NCBI GenBank assembly: GCA_933228895.1
Contig: OW121852.1
Location: forward strand, 106,723,544-106,787,543
Direction of reading: 5' to 3'
Source: Platycnemis pennipes
Taxonomy: Eukaryota > Arthropoda > Insecta > Odonata > Platycnemididae
DNA length: 64,000 bases
The position numbers were made by a program, and so were the translations under genes. The notes beneath the pieces were generated by a model that searched no databases, was not told the origin of the DNA, and saw only the letters and a list, made by a program, of their open reading frames with translations. This document shows positions 46,579 through 58,819 of this stretch, piece by piece. How positions within the stretch are numbered: the stretch's first letter is position 1; each line of letters opens with the position of its first letter.

Positions 46579-46731
46579 TGTAACCTTGTAATTCTATGTA
46601 AACTTTATTGATGACCTAGGTTTCGACTTTGTGGTTTCAGGACCTGATAATGCCATTAAAGTCGAAGTGATGACTTGAAGTCGAAACCTAGGTCGTTAAT
46701 AAGGTGAAGTTAGTGGAATTACAAGGTAATA
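46579..46731. repeat. Foldback with hammerhead-like motif
   Basis: Arms of about 50 bp (46579-46628 and 46678-46731) share GACCTAGGTTTCGACTT and its complement, plus the outer CCTTGTAATTC. Between them lie CCTGATAATGCC and GTGATGACTTGAAG. The right arm AAGTCGAAACCTAGGTC can be read as CGAAA, a minimal helix ACC-TA-GGT, and a GTC cleavage triplet, preceded by CTGAT. This is the layout of the short-helix-III hammerheads known from Penelope-like elements, but the core reads CTGATAA or GTGATGA instead of CTGATGA, so it may be inactive. Confidence 0.5.
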
Positions 46732-46734
46732 TCT

Positions 46735-47410
46735 CTCATTTCCACAAAGGAAAAGAAGAGCTGGTTAAGTAAATGTAGAACCTAATAGTGTAGAGAACAT
46801 AGTAATTAGAGTAATGGGATGAACAGTGGGACGGCACGGAGTATGTTTAGAAGAAATAGTGGGTGAGAAATAGAGATTTAGTACCACTACGTGGAGAGCT
46901 GAAGATCAGAATAGAGTTGGAAGGACAAATATACAGATATGATGTGCGTTGTGATAGAAAATACTCTTATGCAATAGAAAAATGTGTTTCCGGCACAGAA
47001 TAAGGAAGAGATGGAGTAAGAGAAAAACTCGCTAGCGAACACGAACATGGGGGCCATGAAAGCTCGACGTAGGTATGATTCGATTTTCAAAGCGATACTT
47101 CGAATTGCAGACAACATAAGGAACTTACTAATCCCAAATCCCGCTAAGAGTAAGCTACACATCTGCACGATGGAAATCACTAAAAATCTAACACGTCACT
47201 ATTTGTACGTAGTGTGTCAGTGAAATGACGATTTGCATCCAATCATGACGTGAGCAATTCATCGCCACCAACGCAATAAAACAAATGATAGGGCTTATCT
47301 TGAAAGTATTCATGTAGGAGTTACATTGATCACTTATGTCAAGGACAGTGCAGGGCAATGACTGGCGGCTTCACACATTTAAACAAAAGCTTCAAAAATC
47401 AAGGAAATAT
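46735..47410. other. Probable intron sequence of the ZNRF-like gene
   Basis: No exon is seen. This lies directly 3' (minus strand) of the ZNRF exon donor, so it should be intron. The RING-coding exon expected next was not found here. Confidence 0.4.
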
Positions 47411-47423
47411 TATTATCACTTAC

Positions 47424-47519
47424 CGTTGTAACTGAGCCTGGGCTTCGTCAGGCACATCACTAGATGACACTCGATGTCGTCTGGTAAGACGAACTTGGAG
47501 CAAACCGGACATTTTATCC
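47424..47519 (-). CDS. Internal exon of a ZNRF1/ZNRF2-like E3 ubiquitin ligase
   Basis: A 96-bp exon on the minus strand, phase 1 at both ends. The acceptor TTTTTCTCACTTTCTTAG ends at 47520 and the donor GTAAGT begins at 47423. The 31 complete codons include CPVCSKFVLPDD and HLVMCLTKPRLSYN: a C-x2-C ... H-x3-C zinc finger followed by the KPRLSYN linker. In animal ZNRF1/2 proteins this finger lies directly N-terminal to the RING, which recruits an E2 to ubiquitinate targets at membranes. The spacing and the CLxKPRLSYN block match that family closely. The following exon should begin with the second base of an Asp or Gly codon and carry the RING; it was not seen in the window. Family assignment is strong; which paralogue is unclear. 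Confidence 0.88.
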
Positions 47520-50500
47520 CTAAGAAAGTGAGAAAAATACACATTAGCATAAAAGATGAATTATAAACAACGTAATCACTAAAAATTACTGAAATATTGA
47601 GTCATTATAGCCTTTAACTTTAACATTAACACAAGAATAAAACAAGACAAAATTTTCACATTAACCGCATGTACTAAGTATACAAACAACTTCCTAAAAT
47701 AAATTTAACATTACATAGAATTAGTCCATTTTGCAAAAACAACATGCTGTGAGCGGTCACTGTCTTCATAATAAACTCAAAGGTTGCATAAAATTAATAA
47801 TTTTACATTAGAATAAAAAGACATCATCACCAGCTTACAAGAATTACTAACGGAGTATCAGGCTAGAAGCAAAAATTGTAAAAGGCCATACGGAATCAAG
47901 TTCTACTCGGGGAATTGATTATTGATAGCAGTAATGTTCAGAAGACCGAAACATTTATCAGTGAAGTTAAAAGGCGGTCTCGAAAAATATATCACTTTTT
48001 GTCACCCTTATTACAGCATTATTATTATTACAGCAAAAACACGCTACCATATTGTAAAGTTATTTAACACGAAAAAATCACGATATATTGATAGATCAAT
48101 AAAAAAGTTCGATCTTCTGAAAGGATCGAGAAAGGTGTCAGAATATCTGAAAGACATAAGAAAGTTTAAAAAAAATAGTTGCAGAACTGGGCAGTGGTAA
48201 ATATCCCATTAAGGTAGCAGCAGTTCACGGTGATTAAAGCTTTTTAAGTGGAAAAACTACGTGAAATGATTTGGCTAAGCATCGGAACGCCCCTTTCGTT
48301 TAGCATAAAGGGCGAGTGACGTTAAACTGGCAATCGATGGGAGTGCAATGGGTGAATTAGCCTACGCAGTCTACAAATGATGCATAATGCATTGCCTTGG
48401 CAAAGCCTACTCAAGCAGATATGAGTGAGATGAATTCGCATGTCGGATTTGAGTTCGGATAGAAAGACAGGTCGGAAATGCGACTGCATTTTCCTTATCT
48501 GTCATTAAGGAAGCGAATACTTACATTCTTTTCCGCCATACTTCAGGATAAGAACATGAAATCGAAGTTGCATCGTTAGTAAAAATGATAACCCAAATTT
48601 TAATGACGACCAAAAAATGCCAATTCCTTCAAATCACGAATAATGTGTTACAAGAGTAAGGGCTTTGATAAAATCAAAGGAATGATTGAAGTAGAATTGG
48701 TTTTTAAATTTTTCGCTTGAAGTTGTTCAACAACTTCAACGCTCACGATTGCTATACAAGACTAATAAAAAAATTCATGGACCGTATAACAGGATTGCGT
48801 AGTTTTTGACTTTTTGAATTCGTTACGAAAACAATAAAAATGTCGGTTGCTCTCAGAATACAATAACCGGCTTAAAAGTTTACCTCGAGAGACAGATCGA
48901 CCTACAGTTTTTTTCTTCTACAACTAACGCATTACCTAACCTCAAGGATGATCTGAAAATTTCCCGAAATATCTGAAGTTAGAAAATGAAACCAGGCTGC
49001 AAGTTGAGAAATCCGATTTCAACCTCTTCGTGAAGAGACAATTTCTTAGCTAAGTGCGAAAATTTAGGGACGTCTAAGGGGAATTTTTTTCTTAAAAAGT
49101 AAAGATATTTTTCAAATTGAAAATTTTAAAAGCGTAAGGCACTAGCAAAAACTTGAGCCTCAAGGATAAAATTAAGAGCATGGCTTTGGTTCGAAGAGAA
49201 AATAGTGAGTTCAAGGAAAATAAATTTCACATATTAAAACTCAAATTAGGAGAGTCACACGTCTATATTTAGTGACCATTTTCAATAAGCACGCAAAAGA
49301 TTCTTTCACCACCTACAGTAAAAATATTCACGAGATAATCCAATTTTATCCCTTCCGAAGACTTGTCAGTAAATAGATTGGTCGCTTGAGAGACTCAAAA
49401 GATATTGGATACGAAACAGGCTGCAATAAAAATCTCACGGCGACGGCCATAGCGCAGTAAACTCAAAGACGCATGCATTTATTTTGATATATTTCAATTA
49501 TATCTCCTACTTCTTAACAATTTGTATTTCCCCAAGGGCATACAAAAATACGCTATTTGGATTGGTATGATATTAAGGGTTGACCAAGGCGAAAAAAGAA
49601 AAGTTTATAAACAAATTACCTACGCATAAAGATAAGAAATTTTAACTTCACCATTACGGTAGAGCCATAAGCTACGCCAAAATATTTAATTCACAGTAAT
49701 TCCATTAAAATAATTAGTTTACAACGCTACGCGTTTGTTTGAAAATCAAAGAAAATATAATTAGCTCCTTTGTCAATTCTAGAAGTAACCATTGAAAAAT
49801 GTAGAGGAAAAAAAATTGAACGTCCAATGAATCTCGTAGCAAAGGACGTAAAGCAAAATAAAATGTAGAAAAATGGAGTTAATAAGAATGAAATAATTAT
49901 AACGAAGATTGATGAGCAAATACAAAAAGGAACATGTCATATTTCGAAGATTAGAAAATCAACTAATCCGCCAATCCGTAAAATCAGAGAAGTCGTAGGA
50001 GAAAATAATAATTATCAATAAAAAAGCACTTTATTAGCAAGGACCGTTCACCCAAAGGGACTGCGGCCGGACTGCATGCGGTTGACGCTGAATTACACGT
50101 AAACCGAAGCACCGAGGGTCGCTTCGGGAAACGAGATAGCGGATACGGTTTCGGGAATCCCCGAGGACGGGGCCTGGCTAAATGGGGGAGTAGGATATTT
50201 TAGAAGATCAAGGGAAAAGGGGGACGAGAAATGAATGGGGTTGAAACCGCAGCAAAAAAAAGGTGCACTTTAGATTTCGGAGCCAAGTCTTCAGACGAGT
50301 CTATAAGCGCGCAGGGGAAGCCAAGCGCGGAGGAAGGGGAAAAGAGGAAGAAAAAAAATATGGAAGGAGAGTGATAGAGAAGAGGATATGGCGAGGACCT
50401 GAACGCACTCATCCGATCCGTTCATTCAGCCACCTCTTAGGACGGGGCTTTCAACGGAAACCCATCTAACGCAAAGATATTCTATACGACGCTTACACAA

Positions 50501-52910
50501 GAGCAGGAATTAGTACCGGGACCTGGTGATCACTGACGTTCATCACACGCGCGATCGAAATACCATCAATTTGTTAAAACTAAACTTAGACTAAAGTGCT
50601 ACTCCAACAACTAAAACTTATTCAGCTTTGAATTATCAATTTAAGTTGGTGAGGCAATCCATTAGGTCGGTTACTGTCAGCAGTATTCTTCCGGATGAGT
50701 TAAGATTCACTGATGACGACAGTGAAAACGCGGAAGAAAGACCGTGATCCCGACCCAGAAAGCTTACAAGGTACGGAGTAATAAGTGGAAACATTTTCGA
50801 TCAATGCATTGAAGTTGATATTAAGCACCTAATGAAAACTGGAATAAAAATTAATAAGATGAAAAGGAGATGACAACGTTCACACGTCGATTTTCTGGTA
50901 ATAAATGAGCGTATAATGTGATTAGTAACTTAATAATTATAATAATTCACTTTTTAAAAATTTATACTTGAAAATGTAGTAACAGTAGTGAATAAATTAT
51001 TTAAAAGAGTGAAAAATTATAATTTTAATTTATTATGGATCGCCAATCTGAAACAGTATTACTTATTACGTGATTACTCAAGGAGGTTCCATCGTGACTC
51101 CGTGATTCAAAATCCCGTACAAGAGCTATGTTATTTAATGAATACATACCGATCCAGAAAAAATCCTATATGGAAATTCATCTATAGTTTGATAACGCAT
51201 ACACAATATTTGTATGAGTATGCTCTTATATAGCACGTTTTAGTTGTATTCTGTTTTTTTACAAGCTATTTTAACTCATTTTGACTTTGGAACATGTCTG
51301 AGGTGTTGTTTCCACGTTTAATTTACAAAGTGAGAATACATGCTCATTCCCGCTATTACGTATTCTAAAATGCGTTCAATATTTTCTTACTTAGTTTTAA
51401 ACTATTCCCTTCCAAATACAACTGTCTTGAATTTTATTAATATTGATACTTTTTAAAATTGTTTGGCAACAATGACTCTGCTACCATTTGGAAGCAATGG
51501 TATTAATTACAACATGCCAATAACCAATTACATATTTAAATTACATTAAAAATATAAGAAGGACCTTGTTTAGGTATATTCCTAAATTAAGTTAGTAAAT
51601 AGGCTCGTAAGCACGTTCCGTCACAAGTACCGTTGCCAATTATAACAACATACTGTAGCGTCACTTACATGTAACTAAGGCTTTTCTAATTTTTTCGAGT
51701 AAACATTTATTAGTATCAATTAAACCAGTGTGGTATGGCGAGCACTTTTTTAAAATGCTAAATTCTACATAAAATTGCGCATTTTATATTGGTTTTTCGT
51801 CAAAATGACATTTCTCTCAACATTATTAATATTCAAATTTTAATACAACAGCCATGCTCTGCCGTATAACCACACATGAAATTGCTGATTTTCAACGTCT
51901 CTTTTCTTCAAATATATGATGGAAAGGCCTTATAATTTCATTGCCAATCGATACAAGGGCCAAAACATGACAGTGTCCTGAAATTTTTACAAAAATGATA
52001 TCTACTTCATAATTCGGTGGAGCCTCCTTATGTTTCTATATATCTAACTTACGTAAATATTGAAAACAACTAAGTCACATTTAGAATGTCGAGATTCAGT
52101 TAAATGCACTCGCGCCGGTGAAAGACATCGCGGTCGAGAAAAGAGCCGGTCCTCTAAAAGAGAGAGGCCATCAGCACGAAGCAATGATTTCAGTAACCGA
52201 GATTAGCATCGCGTTAAACGGCCTCAAGCCATTCCAAAATTTTTCACAGCTCATATTCGGTGAACGATGTAGTATACTTAGCACGGACTGTGGGCGTCGA
52301 CGGAAGAGAGATCCCTTGCAGTTCAGCCAAATCCTTTGGAGCCAAATGCTCGCTTCTCAGGTGGAAGAGGCCTGTAACGGCAATGTAAATCGCTCGTGCT
52401 CTCGCACGGGAAAATCCTATTAGGAGGCACGGAGCATTTAGACCAGCAAAATAGTCGCGAGAGAAGAGAAAGCTCTCAGTCAAGACGCTACGCAAAGCGT
52501 TTGAAGGAGGGTAGATTTTTTCCTCGCGAAGAGTGCAACGTTAGCCAAATTCTATACTAATGGGATCCAGATATATTTTAAGCCTCGCATGCGCTATCAG
52601 ACTTCGACTCAGCGCAGGGAGGCCAATTTCTCAGGAAAACTACTCATGCGAGGCTTATCTGATAATCAGCCCAAGAAAAATTATAAATACAGTCGTCTTT
52701 TACTGCTTGAGCTTTCTGATTGGCCCCAACAGGTCTTTCCACGCGAATACCCGATTTTTAGTGGTCTAAATGCTACTCTCTCCTATTCCGCCGATATTTC
52801 TGACCCCCACGTAAGTATTTATTAGGAGAACACGAGCTACAGCTTAGGTAATCAGTGGAAAACTTTATAGATGGATAATTGGATAGAACTAGGAATTCTT
52901 TAGAGAGTGA
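47520..52910 (-). other. Intron (if the two minus-strand exons belong together)
   Basis: A-rich on plus, hence T-rich on the putative sense strand. Holds no recognised exon. Contents seen: a short palindrome GAAGTTGTTCAACAACTTC near 48720, a GC island at 50042-50440 with low-complexity frames, and small unassigned frames at 51.0 and 52.1 kb. The intron would continue to 55399. Confidence 0.4.
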
Positions 52911-52916
52911 GGAAGG

Positions 52917-53105
52917 GTGGAACCCAGCGGTATCCCTTAACGAAAGGCGCCAAGGGATCCACGGTTTAACGATCCATCCGACGTACGGAGTGCTGAACTT
53001 GGAAGTGCTTTCTACATCACGCAAGTCGGGACAGGTACACCAATGTCTACAACTTCCAGGATCTGTACCCGGGCTCTCTGAATGAAGAGGCCTTAACTCT
53101 AGCCA
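52917..53105 (-). repeat. SINE with shared 3' body (copy 3)
   Basis: On minus: a head-like GGCTAGAGTTAAGG and AGAGAGCCCGGG, then a body with GATGTAGAAAGCACTTCC, CCGTACGTCGGATGGATCGT and CCTTGGCGCCTTTCGTTAAG. It is the longest copy of the body shared with 2.6, 4.1, 58.7 and 63.9 kb. Confidence 0.6.
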
Positions 53106-53114
53106 CCAAAACAA

Positions 53115-55070
53115 CCCGATTCCCTTTTGTTGCTACCACGAGCATAAAAAATAATATTGGCTAACATTTGAACTTGGGACTAGTTCGCGTAGAGAGACGG
53201 AATAGAAATAAATCCCAAGGGAGGGGACAGGACGAAAATATTCGCAAGCTTGACGAGTAGTAAAAAAAGCTAATGACGGAAATGACCTGATTCCTCCTCT
53301 GCCCGTCCCAAAATTCATCAAAATGGGACACCAGTAGTAAACATCGCACCGTTAGAAACACGTAGCCTGTCGAGATATTTCCACTAAATTTTAATGTACG
53401 CAATGAATGGACGCGCAGTATTAGAAAATAACGCAATGAATGTTACACGGTCCTAAAATACGGATAAAAATACACAATAATACTACAAAATAATTTATGG
53501 CGTAAATTGGGATTAGGAGAGATTTAAAAATATCGCAATCTCGGCTAATTTTCGGTGCGCAAAATCAAATAGTGACATTCAATATTAACTTAGCATAGCG
53601 GACGCGGGAAACACGCTAGTCGATTGGATCATCAAATCAGAAGTAACATTCACAAACAATATCAGAAGACGCCTGAATTAAAACGAGTAACAAAATGTGG
53701 AGACAAGAGAAGGAGAAAATTAGGCGAAAACACGATTCTCGTGAAAATTCAATGCCTTCAGAAAACAATGCCTTATTTGCATGAATTTTTTCGTAGTGGA
53801 GAGAAAGATGTGAGCATAGTAGGAATCGATTAACTCCCTTTTCATTCCTTGGCTGACAAGGGAAAAATATTAAATACAATTAAAGAACTAAAAGGAAGTA
53901 ATACAAAAAAACGTTCCCAAACGACGTAATGACTAAATTCTTCCAACTTACTAAAAAAGTCTTGGATTATAGTGTGATCGGTTGATTTCTAATAATTTCC
54001 ACTAACAACAATAAGTAGCGCTCAAGAGGCCACAGCACTATTTTTAAAAACTCCAATGTAGCAGCACTGTCTCATCGTCAGATGAGAAGGTGGCATTTTA
54101 ATCAGCAATCTCAGCCAAAGTTCTCAACTATTGAAAGCACAACCTATGATGGAAACCAATTATTCCTTAAGGTCCTATTTCGTGGCAAACAAGAGAAAAC
54201 AAATAACGAAAAAAACAAAAATACCATGCCAGAAATCTGGGGGAACGAACTATTCCCAGAATTGATAAAAACTGAAATTTAGCACGAGCGCAGTCGCAAC
54301 CAGAACGGCTGATACATTCGCTAATTATTTGAAAAATACAACAGAAATAGCATGACGGACAAGTTCTAAATCTAAATGATATCATTCCCATTAGGCATTA
54401 AAGCAGATAACCGTGTTATAACCACTGAAGAAGAAAGAACAGGTAATTTGCTACAGGGGTGTATATTTAGATAGCAGCAGCGATTGTACGTGTCGGGTGA
54501 CCACTACGACTCTTCAGTAGCGGTAACATCCTGAGAGATGACTGAAAGCTTTGATGTAAGAAATCGCAATAAAAAAATGGTACAAAACTGAACTGATATT
54601 TTGAACAACCTCTCTATAATATCACTCTAAATTTCAGAAATGAACAGAACTCTAGTTTACGCCCGAAAGCGAGGAGAAATATTGGCAGACATGAACACCT
54701 AAAAATGCGGAAGACAAGACATCAGAATTCGTGGGCATACATTTCTATTTCCCTCCAGTGATCACAACAGAACCATGGACCGACAAGTAAATATATTTTT
54801 TCATGTAACAATGCGCAGCTCTCCAGTCACTTAACATCGCTCGACCCGAGTCTGTAGACCTAACTCTCCAATTACACCCTATCGAGGCCACAGTTACCTT
54901 AATCCCGAGGCAGAGTGAAATGGGGTGCAAGCAGATAGCACCGAGTAGTTGAACCCGAAGATTGGCGTGGTTGGTATGGGATATAAGCAGTAATGAGTCC
55001 CAATAACTAGTGAAATGCAATTATCAAGGGAGGGGATACCTAGCTCACTTGTGGTTACCCGAAAAGATGT
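53115..55070. other. Non-coding, probably intronic
   Basis: A-rich on plus with small frames only. No exon or repeat family is recognised. Confidence 0.35.
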
Positions 55071-55084
55071 AGTGCCAGGAAAAT

Positions 55085-55190
55085 CAGTCAGTTTGGTTTC
55101 GACAGAATGGATCCTCAAGCCTTACCAGGAGTCGAACTGAGGACCTCCCGCTTTCTGCCCAACGCTGAACATACTCTCAAGCAGTTGAAA
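55085..55190 (-). repeat. SINE head with B box
   Basis: On minus, CAGTTCGACTCCTGG (B box, near 55130) follows GGGCAGAAAGCGGGAGG; an A-box-like CTTGAGAGTATGTTCAG lies upstream. Partial. Confidence 0.4.
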
Positions 55191-55399
55191 TACGGATGTT
55201 AGACACCACTGAGGCAATACTAACAGGATTTAGGAGTTCGATTACGATTACCAATGGCGGTTAGGTGTAGCATGTTAAAACAACTATTTCTTTCGAGTTT
55301 TCACTCAAAAGGAAGGGCTCGAAAACTTAACGAACGGCGACCTGGGACACCGGCCCGTTCCCGACCGAATTTTCTCGCCCGCAAGCCCCATCCACATAC

Positions 55400-55679
55400 C
55401 GTTCTTACTACCCTCCTCTTTAAGGAGCTTGGCCATTCGCTTGATGTCCGAGGACTTCTTCACGACGACGACGCCCGTCGCAGGCATGGCTGAGGCGGGC
55501 CGCGCGTTGTGACGAGGCACGATAGTCACGGGCCGACTGACCGGGATACGCGAGGGAGCAGTGTACGTCGAGTGCAGCTGGATCCTCGACGTGGTGTAGT
55601 GGTGATAGGTTGCCGGCGTGGTGCGGGACCCGCGAACCGTTGAAGTCGTGGTGGACACGACCGTCTTCCGGTACGACAT
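55400..55679 (-). CDS. Candidate first coding exon, possibly of the ZNRF-like gene
   Basis: ATG at 55679 in a good context (GCTCGCCATG), then 93 codons with G or C at most third positions, a strong coding sign in this AT-rich region. The protein starts MSYRKTVVSTTTSTVRGS and is Ser/Thr/Arg-rich and probably disordered. It later contains a short Lys-rich helix-like KKSSDIKRMAKLLKEE. A donor GTATGT begins at 55399, leaving phase 1; two nearby GT donors (GGTAGT and AGTAAG) give the same phase. Phase 1 matches the acceptor at 47519, and joining gives Gly directly before IKCPVC, as in ZNRF1 where GFKCPIC occurs. Against this, vertebrate ZNRFs begin with a myristoylation MG. It may instead belong to an unrelated minus-strand gene. 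I do not recognise the sequence otherwise. Confidence 0.55.
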
Positions 55680-56110
55680 GGCGAGCGACTGAATTCACGG
55701 GCAAGGACCGGGGGTATCGACACTGGAGAACGCCCGCGCGGAGAGAAACCTTCGGAAGCACTTGGCGACGGAGGTCTGGAAACAGCACGGGGCACGGCGA
55801 TGCAAAAACTAGCGCGAGACGATTCTGAAACGCGTCCAACCTGAGCGCTGACTTCCCCTCCTTCCCAAGATCCAATCCCGATCCACCCCTCCTCCCAAAA
55901 CGCACTTCTTCCCGGCAGGAGAGAGAGCGACTCGACCGCCATCCCCTCTCACGGGAAAAATCGATAGCTTTAAAACCCCCAAGATGTTCGCCACCCCGTA
56001 AAGAGAACACCGACACCCAAACCTACCACCTCCGAAGGAAGACCACACGTGCTACCCCCTCCAAACCCCCATCCCCCCACAAAAGAACATCCGATGGCTC
56101 TAAGTCAGTC
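55680..56110 (-). promoter_or_regulatory. CpG-rich 5' region of the minus-strand candidate gene
   Basis: GC- and CpG-rich DNA directly upstream of the candidate start codon. Overlapping minus frames of 138 and 198 codons run across it in other registers and look compositional. It is probably the 5' UTR and core promoter area; the exact transcription start is not defined. Confidence 0.4.
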
Positions 56111-56114
56111 GCTG

Positions 56115-58145
56115 GGAGGCAGTGGGAGTCGAATATATAGGAAGGGAGGCGTAAACAAGTCGTGGGGTGGAAGTCAAATTGTCAAGGGGGAGAAAAAATA
56201 AACATCGGGAGGCTCTAAAGGGACGGGAAGGGAATTAGTCCGTGGCGGAGGGGATCCAAAAAAAGTACACCCGCGTTAGAGGATCTAATGACCCAGTGGC
56301 CATATTTATTTAGGTCATGACGCGGACGGCGACAGCAACTCACGAAATATACATGGCTGGCGTATTTTACCCGCGTAAGAAAATTAACAACACCATCAAC
56401 GTCAACTCCATTAGATAATGAGGGTGGAGCTCGTGGCGCATTACCTAAGAGAGTTTTTTCACGCAGATTGGGAGAAAACTGCAAATCTTATCGAAACGGA
56501 GCATTAAAGAAAGCTTCTCGAGCACACCGTAAGGACAAGGGAGGCAAAGGCATGGGAAGTAAATACCCTAACTTCGTCACGGTAGGGTTGACTTGTTACG
56601 AACAATGGTTTGCGTTGATGGTAGGTGGATTTCAGAGACGACAAAATTCAGAAACCTCTTCTTTTGTAGCTTATCGCCACATTCAGATGACTCCAAAAAA
56701 TCTTCATTGAGTAATAAATTTCAAGGATTACGAACTAGCAGCAAAAAAACTTGACAGAGGTATCCCCCGATATGGGCAAGAACAAGATTTCCATTGAGAA
56801 AAATAATACACCTCAACTGGGATTCGAACCCGAGTCCGCAAATTTGGTGCCAGTTAGGCTTACAATGCGTTCAAGGGTTCGATTTACTTGTGGACTTTAC
56901 AAGAGCTAGAAAGCAGCTAGATGTTGAGCCGATGCTATATATCAGTGAGTCAAAAACGGTCAATTTACATCTAAAAGATACTTTGTAAGTCCTCACATTA
57001 GTTTTTTTCAATTTTGTCAGATGTTCGGTGATAAGACCTCGACGAATTTAGATCATTCCATCAATTAAAATCACAGAAACAACCACGCAAAGTCTTTAAG
57101 TCGAACAAACTTATTTAATTTCCAAGAAAAAAGTATTTAACTTTTTAGGATTCTTGAACAAAATAGTAGAACTCGCCGAATACTACTAACACACTTAAAA
57201 TCACATATCAGGGTAGGGGGAAATTAACTTCCCTGTGCCGCCTGCGGTTCTCAGAAACATCACTCGGTGTGGGTTAAGCTGTTCAAAGTGACCTATCCAA
57301 TATTTGAACCCAGAATATCCAGTCAATGGCCCACTTTCTACTGACAAAATTTCCGCGTCTTTATCTATGATAGTAAATATATACACTTCTCCATGGCAAG
57401 TTCCTTTAGTCGGCTATACGATCCCGGCTTGTACTGCGGTTTATATTACGTTAGGTGTTGCGACATAACCTAGGCAGTTAACGCACCTAGAAACCAAATT
57501 CTGCAACGGTTTCCCGCAGCGTATCAACCCGAGGTCTTCATATTCGACGTTAAACGAGAGGTTATTTACGTAGCAGAGTAAACTTCCTAGAGCCAAACTA
57601 AGGCCATAAAACACATGGTCCAAAATGAATTCTATAAGTCCCCAATTGGGAGTCTAAGGTGATTGACAGTATTTATCCTCTCGGGCCGACGTCAATGGAT
57701 ACCTTTGAATGGTATACGATTAAGAGCAAGCAAAACATTACGACGGGAAATACGACAAGAGAGCTGGGGGACTCACGACCGGCTTGGCCTCTCCAGAAGT
57801 CATAGAAAAACATCCCCACCGCCTCTCCAATAGTCTCCACTTTTACTTACATGGCTTGACCAACTAGACGAAAATGGTGGCACCACAATCGCAGGACTCA
57901 AGAATGACGCGCATCGCCTCATTTCGGACGGACGATAGGTCTTGGAAGATGTTCACGGTCTTCTTCAGGAAATATTAACGCGAAGCAAAGACGACTCGAA
58001 GTTTAATCCACCGATGACGTCGTAAGGGCGGGAAGGAGGAGAAGGGATCAAAGAGGACCCGCCAAAAATAAGAAACACTGCTTGAACAGTCGCCTTAGCG
58101 TTTGTCTATTTTTTAGAAGCGTAAAAGGTGGTCGGGAAGTGGTTA
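56115..58145. other. Non-coding stretch with SINE head
   Basis: No exon recognised. A minus-strand B box GGGTTCGAATCCC lies at about 56818-56832, part of a SINE head to about 56885. A weaker GGTTCAAATATTGG is near 57305 (minus). The 57.7-58.1 kb part is somewhat GC-richer. Confidence 0.4.
56131..56140 (-). promoter_or_regulatory. TATA-box-like element
   Basis: On minus, CTATATATTC lies about 450 bp upstream of the candidate start codon at the edge of the CpG-rich region. A start about 30 bases downstream would fall near 56105; no clean initiator was seen there, so this is weak. Confidence 0.25.
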
Positions 58146-58150
58146 GAATA

Positions 58151-58651
58151 GGGCCGTCTACTCGGAACTGAAATCGCTATTCTGTACGTGAAATCGCAAG
58201 ATGGAAAGAAAAATGAATTCTAGGGAAAAAACTGATCTTCTAACCAGAGCCATTCACTCATAAATCAAATTAAGCAAAAGGTGACGCTCACCGAAGAGCT
58301 GCGCTAAGGATATCTACGTCACCCACCTCCCGTCCTTGACTATGTTGAGGGAAGGTGAAGGGGGAGGTCTGCTCTCACAGATCATGTCGCAACCACTTCT
58401 ATTGGCAGAGTCAGCTGTATGTCTCCCATTGTGATTAGGCTAAGGAACTTCGCGGTCTCAGTCGTAATTAGACGAAGTGGATGACGTACGAGTCCTTTGC
58501 ACGCCCACTTTTCCAAAAGGGTTAAAAATATCAATTTTTCGTCGCTTATTACTCGAGAACTAAATGGCGGATTGATGAATGGAAAAATACGGGTCTTTTA
58601 ATTTTACAAACTCTATCAGATCAATAAAAAAATATATGGCAAACGACCCCA
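58151..58651 (-). mobile_element. Inverted-end dispersed element, copy B
   Basis: About 500 bp, reverse-complementary to 12139-12667 along its length. Read on minus it begins TGGGGTCGTTTGCCATA and keeps GATAGAGTTTGTAAAAT, TTTGGAAAAGTGGGCGTG, GACTCTGCCAATAG, GTCAAGGACGGGAGG and GATTTATGAGTGAATGG. It ends GAGTAGACGGCCC. Divergence is spread evenly and includes small indels, so both copies are old. No coding capacity; target duplication not clear. Confidence 0.7.
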
Positions 58652-58724
58652 CACTGTCCTCTCGCCTGGAGGGCGCTCCCGAATCAGTAGAAGTTATTTT
58701 TCATCAGTAAACCAGTCCCTACTT

Positions 58725-58812
58725 GAGTGCTTTGTGGAGAGCATTTGAGGTCAGTACTCCTTCCATCGGATGGGACGTTAACCGTGGTTCCCTTGGCGCC
58801 TTTCGTGAAGTT
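58725..58812 (+). repeat. SINE body fragment (copy 4)
   Basis: Contains GTGGAGAGCATTTGAGGTC, CCATCGGATGGGACGTTAA and CCCTTGGCGCCTTTCGTGAA in the same order as the 52.9-kb copy in complement. The tRNA head is missing. Confidence 0.65.
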
Positions 58813-58819
58813 CATGAAA

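Noticed and set aside
55420..56016. 198-codon minus frame overlapping the candidate exon
   Set aside because: It is in another register from the frame with start context and GC3 bias, and has no recognisable domain.
57225..57330. Weak minus-strand B box GGTTCAAATATTGG
   Set aside because: Too degenerate, and no A box or body was found.
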